Translations under genes and position numbers: made by a program | Part shown: positions 27,511 through 36,386 of the stretch, piece by piece | Layout: each line of letters opens with the position of its first letter | Position numbering within the stretch: position 1 is the stretch's first letter | Notes under the pieces: model-generated | What the model saw: the letters and a program-made list of their open reading frames with translations, nothing else | The model's database searches: none | Told to the model about the DNA's origin: nothing | Origin: Nitrospira sp. | Lineage (GTDB): Bacteria; Nitrospirota; Nitrospiria; Nitrospirales; Nitrospiraceae | Length of the DNA stretch: 64,000 bases | Assembly: GCA_030692565.1 (NCBI GenBank) | Contig: JAUYAO010000059.1 | Coordinates: forward strand, 99,817 to 163,816 | Direction: 5' to 3'

Positions 27511-28920
27511 TTAGGCCGGCAAGGATTGCACGAGGGCCTTAAACTGCCGGCCCCGATCCTGATAATCCGCAAACATGTCGAAACTGGCACAGGCCGGCGA
27601 AAACAGGACGACCCCGCCGGAGGTGGCGCTGTCGGCCGCCGCCTGCACCGCCTCTTTCAATGACGCCGCCCGGCTGATCGCAGGGAATCCGGCCATGGCC
27701 TGGGCGATCAACGGCGTCGCCTCTCCGATCAAGATCAGGCCCTTTACCCGTTGATGAATGGCCGGCGCGAGTCGGGAAAAATCCCCGCCCTTGTCGCGGC
27801 CTCCGGCAATCAGCCAAATGGGTTGATCGATGCCTTCAATCGCTTTGAGCGTGGCATCGACGTTCGTCCCTTTGGAATCGTTGACGAACCGGACCCCGCG
27901 ACGGTCCCGCACAATTTCTAAGGCATGCTCCAGGCCCGGGAAGGCCTGCAACACTCGCCGGACCGATTCAAGCGAGCCGCCGCTCAGCAGCGCATAGGTG
28001 GCGGCCACCATCGCGTTCTCCACGTTGTGATCGCCGATAATCTTGATCTCCTGCCGTCGACAGATCTCCTGCCGCGCACCCGTCACTGTCGTGACAAGTC
28101 GATCGCCCTCCAGATACGTGCCGCCGGTGACATCTGCTGGCAGCGCCGATTGTCTGGTAAATCCCAGCACCCGGGCTTTGACGCTGTGCCGGAGCGCCGC
28201 GACTCGCAGATCGTCCAGATTGAAGAGCGCATAATCGGTCGGTTTCTGGCACTCGAAAATGCGTTGCTTGGCGGCGACATATTCGTCGATCGACGCATAG
28301 CGGTCTTGGTGATCCACGGTGATGTTGAGTAACGCCGCAATCCAAGGGTGAAATTGCTCAACCGTCTCCAACTGAAAGCTGGAGACTTCGACCACGAGCA
28401 CATCGAACGGACTGGGTAATCCTTGCTGCGATGCCAGCACCGTTTGGATCGCCGCTTCGCTCAATGCCGTGCCAAGATTGCCCCCGACAAAGACTCGTTT
28501 TCCGCTGTCCTGCAACATCTTGCCGATCAGTGTCACGGTCGTGCTCTTGCCGTTCGTCCCGGTGAGGGCCAGCATCGGGACTGACACAAACCGCGACGCC
28601 AATTCCAATTCGCTGATCACTTTCACGCCCCGTCGCCGCACGCGTTCCAGCGCCTCCATGCGATAGGGCACCCCGGGACTGATGACCACGAGTTCGGCCG
28701 ACTCCAGCGCCGCTTCATACCCGCTACCGACCGTAATGTCCACGCGAGCGGCATCCAACTGCGCCAGAATCGCACCCAGCTCACTGCGCTCTTTTCGGTC
28801 GGCCACAGTGACGTGGGCCCCGACGGCCAGGAGGAGCCGCGCAGCGGCCACGCCGCTGCGGGCCAATCCGACCACCGTGACTTTGGTCCCCTTCAATTGC
28901 ATGACGTCTTCGCTCACCAT
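27511..28920 (-). CDS. murD: UDP-N-acetylmuramoylalanine-D-glutamate ligase
   Basis: Adds D-Glu to UDP-MurNAc-L-Ala; about 469 residues from ATG 28920 (MVSEDVMQLKGTKVTVVGLARSG). An internal ATG at 28902 (MQLKG) is equally plausible, while a start at 29022 would overlap mraY deeply. LTGTNGKSTTVTLIG is the ATP loop; ALLNITVDHQDRY and VNDSKGTNVDATLKAIEG are Mur ligase signatures. It lies directly after mraY. Confidence 0.95.
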   Translation of the reverse strand: MVSEDVMQLKGTKVTVVGLARSGVAAARLLLAVGAHVTVADRKERSELGAILAQLDAARVDITVGSGYEAALESAELVVISPGVPYRMEALERVRRRGVKVISELELASRFVSVPMLALTGTNGKSTTVTLIGKMLQDSGKRVFVGGNLGTALSEAAIQTVLASQQGLPSPFDVLVVEVSSFQLETVEQFHPWIAALLNITVDHQDRYASIDEYVAAKQRIFECQKPTDYALFNLDDLRVAALRHSVKARVLGFTRQSALPADVTGGTYLEGDRLVTTVTGARQEICRRQEIKIIGDHNVENAMVAATYALLSGGSLESVRRVLQAFPGLEHALEIVRDRRGVRFVNDSKGTNVDATLKAIEGIDQPIWLIAGGRDKGGDFSRLAPAIHQRVKGLILIGEATPLIAQAMAGFPAISRAASLKEAVQAAADSATSGGVVLFSPACASFDMFADYQDRGRQFKALVQSLPA

Positions 28921-28934
28921 CTCGCTCTCGCTCG

Positions 28935-30011
28935 TTATCGCAACTTCAACGTGCTGAGGCTCAATAAGGCCAACAGGATAGCGATGATCCAAAGCCGGAC
29001 CACGACTTTCGGTTCTTCCCACCCCTTCATCTCAAAATGATGATGAATCGGGGCCATCAAGAAGATCCGTTTCCCGCGCGACTTAAACGACACGACTTGG
29101 AAAATGACCGACACCGCTTCGATCACGAACACGCCGCCGACCAGCAGCAGCAACAATTCATGCTTGCTGATGACGGCGACCGTGCCGAGGGCGGCGCCGA
29201 GCGGAAGCGACCCCACATCGCCCATGAACACAGACGCGGGATAGGTGTTGAACCAGAGGAAACCGAGACTCGACCCCAGAATAGCCGCCGTAAACACGGC
29301 GATTTCACCGGCGTTTTCGATGTGGGGAATCAGCAGGTAGTCCGACATCAATCGGTGCCCGGCAACGTAGGCTACAATCGTATACGCCAAAGCGGTAATC
29401 ATCACGGGGCCGATGGCGAGGCCGTCGAGGCCGTCGGTCAGATTGACGGCATTGGAACTTCCCACGATGACGAGCACGGCGAAGACGATGTAGAACCAGC
29501 CCAGATCCGGGGTGAAGTTCTTGAAGAACGGCACACTCAGCTTCGTCGTATACCCGGGAAGAAAGTACAGCGTGAGCGCAATCGCCGAAGCGATCGCGAC
29601 TTGCGCGGCAAACTTCTGCGACGCCGACAGTCCCTTCGATTGCCGCTTGATGAATTTGAGGTAGTCGTCGGCAAACCCGATCGCGCCGAACCCCACCATC
29701 GCCGCGAGGACCAGCCACACATACGGTTTCGTAATGTCAGCCCACAGCAGCGTGGAGAGGACCACCGCAAAGAGAATGAGGATCCCGCCCATCGTGGGGG
29801 TCCCGCTCTTCACCAGATGACTCTTGGGCCCGTCGTCGCGGATCTGCTGGCCCAACTTGATTTCTTGCAGCTTGCGGATGAGCCACGGGGCCAGAATAAA
29901 CGCGATGAGAAACGCCGTGACCGCCGCATAAATGATGCGGAAGCTTTGATAGCGAAAGACGTTCAGGAACGAGAATTCGGTGTGGAGTGGATATAGCCAG
30001 TTATACAGCAT
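28935..30011 (-). CDS. mraY: phospho-MurNAc-pentapeptide transferase MraY
   Basis: Polytopic enzyme making lipid I on undecaprenyl phosphate; 358 residues and about ten helices. [41 protein letters not shown] (the Asp-rich catalytic motif) and [22 protein letters not shown] (the His motif) are all intact. It sits 63 bases after murF, one of the larger gaps in this cluster. Confidence 0.98.
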   Translation of the reverse strand: MLYNWLYPLHTEFSFLNVFRYQSFRIIYAAVTAFLIAFILAPWLIRKLQEIKLGQQIRDDGPKSHLVKSGTPTMGGILILFAVVLSTLLWADITKPYVWLVLAAMVGFGAIGFADDYLKFIKRQSKGLSASQKFAAQVAIASAIALTLYFLPGYTTKLSVPFFKNFTPDLGWFYIVFAVLVIVGSSNAVNLTDGLDGLAIGPVMITALAYTIVAYVAGHRLMSDYLLIPHIENAGEIAVFTAAILGSSLGFLWFNTYPASVFMGDVGSLPLGAALGTVAVISKHELLLLLVGGVFVIEAVSVIFQVVSFKSRGKRIFLMAPIHHHFEMKGWEEPKVVVRLWIIAILLALLSLSTLKLR

Positions 30012-30074
30012 AAGACGACCGTCATACCGACGCCGGGGGCTTGCAGCGCCGAGTCCGTTTCTGCCCCTGAGTAG

Positions 30075-31565
30075 TTACGATGCCTTCTTCGAGACCCGCT
30101 TCATGCCTTGTAGCGCGCCGACCACCTGCTCCATCTTCATGCCGCGCGACGCCTTGACCAACACCACATCACCGGAAACTGCCATGGCTTTGACCTCCGC
30201 GGCGGCGGCGGTTGCATCGGGCAGTTCGAGAATGTTCGTCGGCTCCATCCCGGCCCGACGCGCGCCTTCCGCCAGACCGCGCCCCAACGTCCCGCAGGCG
30301 ATCAACTGCGAGATGCCCTGCTGCGCCACAAACGCGCCGACCTCTTCGTGCATCCGCATCGCGCCCGAGCCGAGTTCCAGCATATCGCCCAATACCGCAA
30401 TGGTCCTCCGTCCCGCGCCTGACTGAGCCAGCAGCTGCACCGCCGCCTTCATCGACGCGGGATTGGCGTTATAGCAATCGTTGATCACGCGGATCCCGTG
30501 GCTCACGACAACCTGCGACCGCATCGCGGCCGGACGGAATCGGGAGAGCCCCTGCGCAATGACGGCGCCGGATACGCCGAGCACCGTTCCAACAGCCGCG
30601 GCAGCCAAGGCATTGGTCACATTGTGAGAGCCCTGCACCTTGATTCGCACGATGGTGTGCCGGACCTTCCCCGGCAGGAGCAGCCGGAAAATCGTCCCAT
30701 CCCGTCCGTCCGACTTTTCGTGCAATGCCTGCACATCGGCTTTCGGCGAATAGCCGAACGACACCACACGACACTGAGCCCGCGCCGCCAGGTAGTCGAA
30801 ATACGGATCATCGGCGTTCAGAATGGCTGTTCCGTCCGGAGGAAGCAGATCGAGCAACTCCGCCTTCGCCTGCGCCGATCCTTCCATACTGCCGAAAAAC
30901 TCCAGGTGGTCCGGCCCGATATTCGTGATGATGCCGATGGTCGGGCGGGCGATTTCACACAGGCGCGTCGTCTGCCCGAGGTTATCGACACCCATTTCGA
31001 TGACGGCCGCTTCATGCCGGCCCGTCAATCTCAAGAGTGTGTGAGGAACTCCGATCCGGTTATTGAAATTACTTTCGGTCTTCAAGACACGCCAGCGCTG
31101 CCCCATCACACTCGCAACCATTTCCTTCGTGGTGGTCTTCCCGTTGCTGCCCGTCACCGCCACCAGCGGAATGTCGAACCGGCTTCGGTGATGCGTCGCC
31201 AGCTGTTGATAGGCAAACAACGGATCCCGCACGCCCAAAATGAAGGGGGAAGACGACTTTGAGCCGGCCTTCAAGAGCGCGGAGGGCACCGCATAGTTGT
31301 CATGCACGATGGCGCCGACCGCCCCGCGGGACAGAGCCATCGCCACATAATCATGTCCGTCGAATTTGTCGCCGCGAATGGCGATGAAGAGATCGCCGGC
31401 GCGGATCGCCCGCGAATCGAGACTGAGCCGTCGAATGCGCTGCTTCGCCCAACGGGACGCATCGCCCGAAAGCATTTTTACGCTGATCACTTCTCGAAGT
31501 TCTTCGCCGGTTAAGAGCGGCATGGGCATCCCAATCTGTGACAGAGCCCCATTCGAATCAGGCAC
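30075..31565 (-). CDS. murF: UDP-MurNAc-tripeptide-D-alanyl-D-alanine ligase
   Basis: Adds D-Ala-D-Ala; 496 residues from GTG 31565, or 484 from ATG 31529 (MPMPLLTGEEL), which better matches usual MurF starts. VTGSNGKTTTKEMVASV is the ATP loop; NIGPDHLEFFGSMEGSAQAKAELL and NDCYNANPASMKAAVQLL are MurF-specific. It overlaps murE by 8 bases with the GTG start. The last 10 residues are basic (MKRVSKKAS). Confidence 0.95.
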   Translation of the reverse strand: MPDSNGALSQIGMPMPLLTGEELREVISVKMLSGDASRWAKQRIRRLSLDSRAIRAGDLFIAIRGDKFDGHDYVAMALSRGAVGAIVHDNYAVPSALLKAGSKSSSPFILGVRDPLFAYQQLATHHRSRFDIPLVAVTGSNGKTTTKEMVASVMGQRWRVLKTESNFNNRIGVPHTLLRLTGRHEAAVIEMGVDNLGQTTRLCEIARPTIGIITNIGPDHLEFFGSMEGSAQAKAELLDLLPPDGTAILNADDPYFDYLAARAQCRVVSFGYSPKADVQALHEKSDGRDGTIFRLLLPGKVRHTIVRIKVQGSHNVTNALAAAAVGTVLGVSGAVIAQGLSRFRPAAMRSQVVVSHGIRVINDCYNANPASMKAAVQLLAQSGAGRRTIAVLGDMLELGSGAMRMHEEVGAFVAQQGISQLIACGTLGRGLAEGARRAGMEPTNILELPDATAAAAEVKAMAVSGDVVLVKASRGMKMEQVVGALQGMKRVSKKAS

Positions 31566-33063
31566 AATGTGTTAACTCACGGATCGCATCACGAGCGACT
31601 TCGCGATCATCGAAGTGAAATTTCTTGGTCCCGATAATCTGATAATCTTCGTGCCCCTTCCCCGCGATGAGGACCATGTCGCCGGGTTGAGCCGCCCGTA
31701 TGGCCGTCGCGATCGCTTCGCGCCGATCAGCCACTTTCTGATATTTCACGTGCGATCGCTGTTGCAGCGCCTCCCGCACACCGACTTCCACTTCATCGAG
31801 AATCGCCAAGGGATTTTCCGTGCGCGGGTTGTCCGAGGTGAGAATGACCATGTCGCTCTGCTGGACGGCAGCGCGCCCCATCTTGGGTCGCTTCCCGCGA
31901 TCGCGATCTCCCCCGCATCCAAAAACCGTGATGATCCGGCCGGCCTTCAGTGCCTGCGCTGCCGTCAGCAACCGAACCAGCGCGTCTTCCGTATGAGCAT
32001 AATCCACCACAACGGTGAACGACTGTCCGGCCATGACCCGCTCGAACCGTCCAGGCACATTGGTGACGCGGGTGACGGCCTGCCGCACTTGGTCGATCGT
32101 GGCCCCTTCGTGCAACGCCACGCCGATAGCGGCGAGCATGTTGTAGACGTTGTGCTCCCCGACCAGGTGGCTTTCGACCGGAAAAGTTCCTGCGGGCGTC
32201 GCCGCCATAAATGTGGTGCCGTTCAGCGAGAGCTGCACCTGTTCTGCTCGGAGATCGGCCTTTCCCTTGATGCCGTACGTCCACACCGGAACCGCGCATA
32301 AGGACGCGATGCGGGCGCCGCTGGAATCATCACCGTTGACGATGGCCCGCTTGTTCGGCTTCTTGGTTCCGGTCAGTCCCGTAAAGAGCCGGAGCTTGGC
32401 CTGAAAATAGTTCTCCATCGTCTTATGGAAATCGAGGTGATCCTGGGTCAGGTTCGAAAACACGGCCACGTCATACTCACACCCGCTCACTCGATCCTGC
32501 GCCAGCGCATGCGACGACACTTCCATCACCGCCGCCGAGCATCCGCCCTCGACCATCCGCTTCAAGAGCTGCTGTAGCTCCAACGCACCCGGCGTGGTGT
32601 GGGACGCCGGAATAATTTCGCTCCCGATTTGATAGGCGACCGTTCCAATTAAACCGACCCGTCCACCAATCGCTTCCAGCAAGGACTTGCAAACGTACGA
32701 TGTCGTCGTTTTCCCATTCGTTCCGGTGATGCCGATCATCCGCAGCCGTCCGGACGGATCTCCATAGAACCGGCTGCCCAAATGCCCCAGCGCCTTCCGC
32801 GAATCGGCCACCCGAAGGTACGGGCGGTCAATCCCTGGAATCGTCTCTTGGATAACCACGGCCCCCGCTCCGTTCGTGAGAGCGGAAGAGATATACCGGT
32901 GACCATCGACCTGCTCGCCCTTCACGGCGACAAACAGACTTCCCGCCTGCACGGCTCTGGAATCATCCGTGATCGCGGTCAGCGATACACGAACGTCCCC
33001 TGCCTGCTCGAGGACATCGACCTGCCCGCGGAGTGACTGCGCTAATTCTTCGAAGGTCATCAT
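31558..33063 (-). CDS. murE: UDP-MurNAc-tripeptide synthetase MurE (meso-diaminopimelate type)
   Basis: Adds the third stem residue; 501 residues. GITGTNGKTTTSYVCKSLLE is the ATP loop and FSNLTQDHLDFHKTMENYFQAK is typical. DNPRTENP near residue 415 contains the DNPR motif that selects meso-diaminopimelate, so the peptidoglycan should be of the Gram-negative type. KGHEDYQI near the end is another signature. It lies between ftsI and murF. Confidence 0.97.
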   Translation of the reverse strand: MMTFEELAQSLRGQVDVLEQAGDVRVSLTAITDDSRAVQAGSLFVAVKGEQVDGHRYISSALTNGAGAVVIQETIPGIDRPYLRVADSRKALGHLGSRFYGDPSGRLRMIGITGTNGKTTTSYVCKSLLEAIGGRVGLIGTVAYQIGSEIIPASHTTPGALELQQLLKRMVEGGCSAAVMEVSSHALAQDRVSGCEYDVAVFSNLTQDHLDFHKTMENYFQAKLRLFTGLTGTKKPNKRAIVNGDDSSGARIASLCAVPVWTYGIKGKADLRAEQVQLSLNGTTFMAATPAGTFPVESHLVGEHNVYNMLAAIGVALHEGATIDQVRQAVTRVTNVPGRFERVMAGQSFTVVVDYAHTEDALVRLLTAAQALKAGRIITVFGCGGDRDRGKRPKMGRAAVQQSDMVILTSDNPRTENPLAILDEVEVGVREALQQRSHVKYQKVADRREAIATAIRAAQPGDMVLIAGKGHEDYQIIGTKKFHFDDREVARDAIRELTHCA

Positions 33064-33076
33064 CCTGTTACTCGAC

Positions 33077-34795
33077 CTACCGACGGTTTGACGCCATCGC
33101 CAGCTTGACCGGTTCGTCCGACGAGACTCCGAGATAGTTCAACACCTGTTCGCCCACTCGTCGAAAGACGGGCGCGGCCACGGTGCCGCCCCAGGACTCC
33201 CCCTGCGGTTCGTCGATCACCACGATCATCGCCAATCGGGGATTGTCCGCAGGAACAAATCCGACAAAAGATCCGACAAACAATGTCGACGAATAGGCGC
33301 CGGTACGCGGATCGATCTTCTGCGCCGTACCCGTCTTCCCGGCCACTCTGAACCCCGGGATCGCGGCCTTGGCGCCGGTCCCATCCGTTACAACACTCTC
33401 AAGAATCGACGTCACGGTCCGGGCTGTTTCGGGAGACACCACCCGGCGCTTCACTTGCGGAAGTATCTGCCGAAGGGCTTTCCCCTGCGCATCGCGGACT
33501 TCAGACACGACATAGGGCTTCATCAACACCCCGCCGTTCGCCAAGGCCGCCACGGCGGATACCATTTGAATCGGCGTGACTCCGATTTCCTGTCCCATAG
33601 AAATGGACGCCAATGACCGGCGCCCCCACTCTCTGGGATGCTTGACCATACCGCCGACTTCTCCAGGGAGATCGATCTCCGTTTTCTGTCCGAATCCGAA
33701 CGCCTGTAGATACCGGTAGAGACGCTGATCGCCCAGCGCCATCCCGGTTTTTGCCGCACCGATATTGCTCGACTTCTGAATCACCTGCGCAAACGTCATC
33801 CAGCCAAGCTTTTCGTGGTCATGGATGACCGTATTCGCAATCGTCATCCGCCCATTTTCTCCGTAGAGCATCGTGCTCGGCTTCATCACTTTCTCTTCAA
33901 GCGCCGCAGCCGCCACAAGGGCTTTCATCGTCGAACCGGGCTCGTAGGTATCCGTCAACGCCCGATTTCTCCAGCGATCCGCGGTCAGGGAAGCCACGGC
34001 ATTCGGATCAAACCGCGGACTGATCGCCAGCGCGAGCACGGCGCCGGTCTGAGGGTCGAGCACAATGACGGTACCCGATTTGGCATGCGCCTTCGTGACT
34101 GCCTCCTCCACTTCCTTCTCAGCGATGTACTGAATGACTTCGTCGACCGTAATGACCAAACTATGCCCGGCGGCAGGGACTTGCTCGGCCTGGCCTTTCG
34201 GAAACACCGTCCGGCCCATGGCGTCTCGTTGCAGAATCACGACTCGCTTCTCGCCATGGAGCTGCGACTCATACCGCCGCTCAATTCCCTCAAGCCCCTC
34301 CCCGTCCATCCCGGCGAATCCCAACACATGGGCCAGCAGCGGTCCCTTGGGATAGAATCGCCGGCCTTCCATCACCAGCCCAATTCCCTCCATCGGCATA
34401 TGCTCGAGACGGTGCCCCTGCTCGGGATCCAGCTTCCTAGCCAGCCACACGAAACTGCGATCCTGCCGCAGCTTCTTTTCCAGTTCATCGGTTCGAACAT
34501 GCAGCACCGGCGAGAGAGACCGGGCCGTTTTAGCGGGACTTTCAAGCGCAGTGGGGATGCCGAACACGGAGGGCACTTCCATATTCATGGCGAGCACCTT
34601 GCCATGACGATCCACAACGGTCCCTCGAGCCCCCTCTAAGGACACAGTCTTCTGATGTTGCCGGTCCGCTTTGGCCGTGAGCTCAGCAGCCTGCAATACC
34701 TGCAGGCTCACCAACCGAAACAGCACCACCGCAAATCCGCAGAGCATCACCAGCAGCAATACATAGCGTCGGGCCCGTGACGGCGCACCAGTCAC
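33077..34795 (-). CDS. ftsI: septal peptidoglycan transpeptidase FtsI (PBP3)
   Basis: Class B penicillin-binding protein of 572 residues. A single membrane helix (about 9-30) anchors it, followed by the dimerisation domain and the transpeptidase domain. Active-site motifs: Ser288-x-x-Lys291 (GSTMKAL), Ser342-Ser-Asn344 and Lys487-Thr-Gly489. No C-terminal PASTA domain. The start is GTG, overlapping the ftsL stop by one base (TAGTG). It cross-links septal wall together with FtsW. Confidence 0.97.
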   Translation of the reverse strand: MTGAPSRARRYVLLLVMLCGFAVVLFRLVSLQVLQAAELTAKADRQHQKTVSLEGARGTVVDRHGKVLAMNMEVPSVFGIPTALESPAKTARSLSPVLHVRTDELEKKLRQDRSFVWLARKLDPEQGHRLEHMPMEGIGLVMEGRRFYPKGPLLAHVLGFAGMDGEGLEGIERRYESQLHGEKRVVILQRDAMGRTVFPKGQAEQVPAAGHSLVITVDEVIQYIAEKEVEEAVTKAHAKSGTVIVLDPQTGAVLALAISPRFDPNAVASLTADRWRNRALTDTYEPGSTMKALVAAAALEEKVMKPSTMLYGENGRMTIANTVIHDHEKLGWMTFAQVIQKSSNIGAAKTGMALGDQRLYRYLQAFGFGQKTEIDLPGEVGGMVKHPREWGRRSLASISMGQEIGVTPIQMVSAVAALANGGVLMKPYVVSEVRDAQGKALRQILPQVKRRVVSPETARTVTSILESVVTDGTGAKAAIPGFRVAGKTGTAQKIDPRTGAYSSTLFVGSFVGFVPADNPRLAMIVVIDEPQGESWGGTVAAPVFRRVGEQVLNYLGVSSDEPVKLAMASNRR

Positions 34796-35118
34796 TATCG
34801 CCTCCCGTTCAACACATCGTTCCTGGCAATCCGCAGTTCCACCGCGGATGCAGGCGAGTCCTTCGCCTTAAATTGAACCATCACAACCTGGCCAGGCTGA
34901 GGTAAGCTCATCCCGAATTTTTCCGTGGCGACTTTTGCAATCCGGTCGGGCGAACTCAGCGCTGAGAATTTCACCTTCAATTCATCACGCTCGCGCTCCA
35001 ACACCACCTTCTCGTGCTTCAGCCGTTCAACCTGGTAGCCCAGGCGCACCATATCCACCCGCTCCCACACAAAGACGAACACGAGGCACAGCCCGGCCGT
35101 CACTGCCAGCATTTTCAT
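34795..35118 (-). CDS. ftsL: cell division protein FtsL
   Basis: Small bitopic divisome protein of 107 residues. It has a hydrophobic helix (about 3-19) and a leucine/heptad coiled coil (about 25-55; ERLKHEKVVLERERDELKVK). A conserved FtsL tail follows, RIAKVATEKFGMSLPQPGQVV. It overlaps the rsmH stop by 4 bases (ATGA) and has GGAG upstream. FtsL works with FtsB and FtsQ. Confidence 0.92.
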   Translation of the reverse strand: MKMLAVTAGLCLVFVFVWERVDMVRLGYQVERLKHEKVVLERERDELKVKFSALSSPDRIAKVATEKFGMSLPQPGQVVMVQFKAKDSPASAVELRIARNDVLNGRR

Positions 35119-36059
35119 TGGGCATACTCCTTTGACAGGCGCTCAGCGACCCGCAACTTGGCGCTTCGCGCGCGCGGATTCGCCCGGCATTCCGCTTCGG
35201 AAGGAACTTGCGGCCTCTTTGTTAACACCGCCACTTGCGGGTGAGGCCGCTCCGCCAAGGCACGAAACGTATGCTTCACGATCCGATCTTCTAGCGAATG
35301 AAACGAGATGACGGCGATACGGCCGCCGGGCCTCAACATATCGACCGCATCGCGGATGGCCGGCTCAAGCACATCCAGCTCGCGATTGACCGCGATACGA
35401 AGCGCTTGAAACGTTCTCGTCGCACAGTGGATGCGCCCGTGCCGATACGCAGCAGGAACGGATTCCTTAATGACTGTCGTCAGCTCTTGCGTCGACGCCA
35501 GCGCGTTCCGTTCACGAGCGCGAACAATCGCACGCGCAATACGCCGGGAGAATCGCTCCTCGCCATACTGAAAAATGAGATCCGCCAATTCAGACTCGGG
35601 CAACGAGTTTACTAACTCTCCAGCCGTCGTACCCGCCGATTGATCCATGCGCATATCGAGGGGCCCGTCTCCATGAAAGCTGAACCCTCGATTCGGATCG
35701 TCGAGCTGAGGCGAAGAAACTCCGAGATCGAAAAGAACTCCGTCAACTGCTGGGACGCCGACAGTTCGCAGCAACTGCTTCATGTCAACAAAATCCCCCT
35801 TGAGTAACTGCGCACGACCAGCAAACCCGGCAAGTCGAGATCGGGAATACGCGAGCGCCTCTTCATCTCGATCGACTCCGATGAGAACGGCATCATCTCC
35901 AGCCTTTTCAAGAAGCCGCTCACTATGCCCACCATATCCCACCGTACCGTCAAAAAAAGTCTTCGTACGGTCCGTAACGAGCCAAGCCGTTACTTCATCA
36001 GGAAAAACAGGAGCATGCCTTGATCTTTTCGATATTTCAGACTCACCACTTGTATCCAC
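35115..36059 (-). CDS. rsmH: 16S rRNA (cytosine-1402-N4)-methyltransferase RsmH
   Basis: SAM-dependent methyltransferase modifying C1402 of 16S rRNA; about 314 residues. HAPVFPDEV, FFDGTVGYGGHSERLL (SAM loop), GVLFDLGVSSPQLDDPNRGFSF and ISFHSLEDRIVKHTFR are diagnostic. The frame is open to ATG 36119, but that ATG lies upstream of the predicted -35/-10 at 36107-36080. The in-frame GTG at 36059, just downstream, is therefore preferred. First gene of the dcw cluster; mraZ, its usual upstream neighbour, is missing. Confidence 0.93.
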   Translation of the reverse strand: MDTSGESEISKRSRHAPVFPDEVTAWLVTDRTKTFFDGTVGYGGHSERLLEKAGDDAVLIGVDRDEEALAYSRSRLAGFAGRAQLLKGDFVDMKQLLRTVGVPAVDGVLFDLGVSSPQLDDPNRGFSFHGDGPLDMRMDQSAGTTAGELVNSLPESELADLIFQYGEERFSRRIARAIVRARERNALASTQELTTVIKESVPAAYRHGRIHCATRTFQALRIAVNRELDVLEPAIRDAVDMLRPGGRIAVISFHSLEDRIVKHTFRALAERPHPQVAVLTKRPQVPSEAECRANPRARSAKLRVAERLSKEYAQ

Positions 36060-36071
36060 TTTCCCCCACTT
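36046..36071 (-). promoter_or_regulatory. three MraZ-box-like direct repeats at the dcw promoter
   Basis: On the minus strand AAGTGG occurs three times with an exact 10-base period (plus-strand CCACTT at 36046, 36056 and 36066). MraZ is known to bind short GTGG/TGGG-type direct repeats with 10-bp spacing at the start of dcw operons. Here they cover the predicted transcription start and the GTG of rsmH, although mraZ is absent. Confidence 0.65.
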
Positions 36072-36079
36072 GTGGGCCG

Positions 36080-36107
36080 AGTATACTCCCGTTGAACTCC
36101 TTGTCAA
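36080..36107 (-). promoter_or_regulatory. dcw cluster promoter upstream of rsmH
   Basis: Consensus -35 TTGACA (36107-36102), 16-base spacer and -10 TATACT (36085-36080) on the minus strand. It faces the whole rsmH-to-divIVA run, in which genes overlap or abut almost throughout. Confidence 0.75.
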
Positions 36108-36197
36108 TAGCAAATTCATGGACTTAGGTGATCAATTGCGAGAATGGAAATTCTTTTGAATTTTCAGAGGGGATGGCTGATTTGCCGCGAAGACATC

Positions 36198-36248
36198 GGG
36201 GGTATCCCCCTCTGCATCTCCATAAGGTTAGGGACGGGGGATACCCTC
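36198..36248. repeat. inverted repeat in the rsmH / 36387 divergent region
   Basis: GGGGGTATCCCCC (36198-36210) and GGGGGATACCCTC (36236-36248) are complementary at 12 of 13 positions and enclose a 25-base spacer. It lies in the 327-base gap between the rsmH GTG and the plus-strand gene at 36387, and could be a paired binding site or a hairpin. A 42-codon frame (36173-36301) spans it, but there is no properly spaced ribosome binding site. Confidence 0.45.
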
Positions 36249-36386
36249 GCGTCACGAACCCAGGAGATTATTTGATCTATCGCGACGAAAAGGGCATCTG
36301 ACTCAATCACTCGATATCGCTAAAGACAGCCTTCCCATTGGCGCAGATTCGTTGACAATGAAGACTCTTGAGGTGAGAATCTTTTC

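Noticed and set aside
36352..36380. TTGACA-17-GAGAAT as a promoter for the exported repeat protein
   Set aside because: It would start the transcript at the ATG, upstream of which lies a proper GAGGTGAG ribosome binding site; the -10 is poor.
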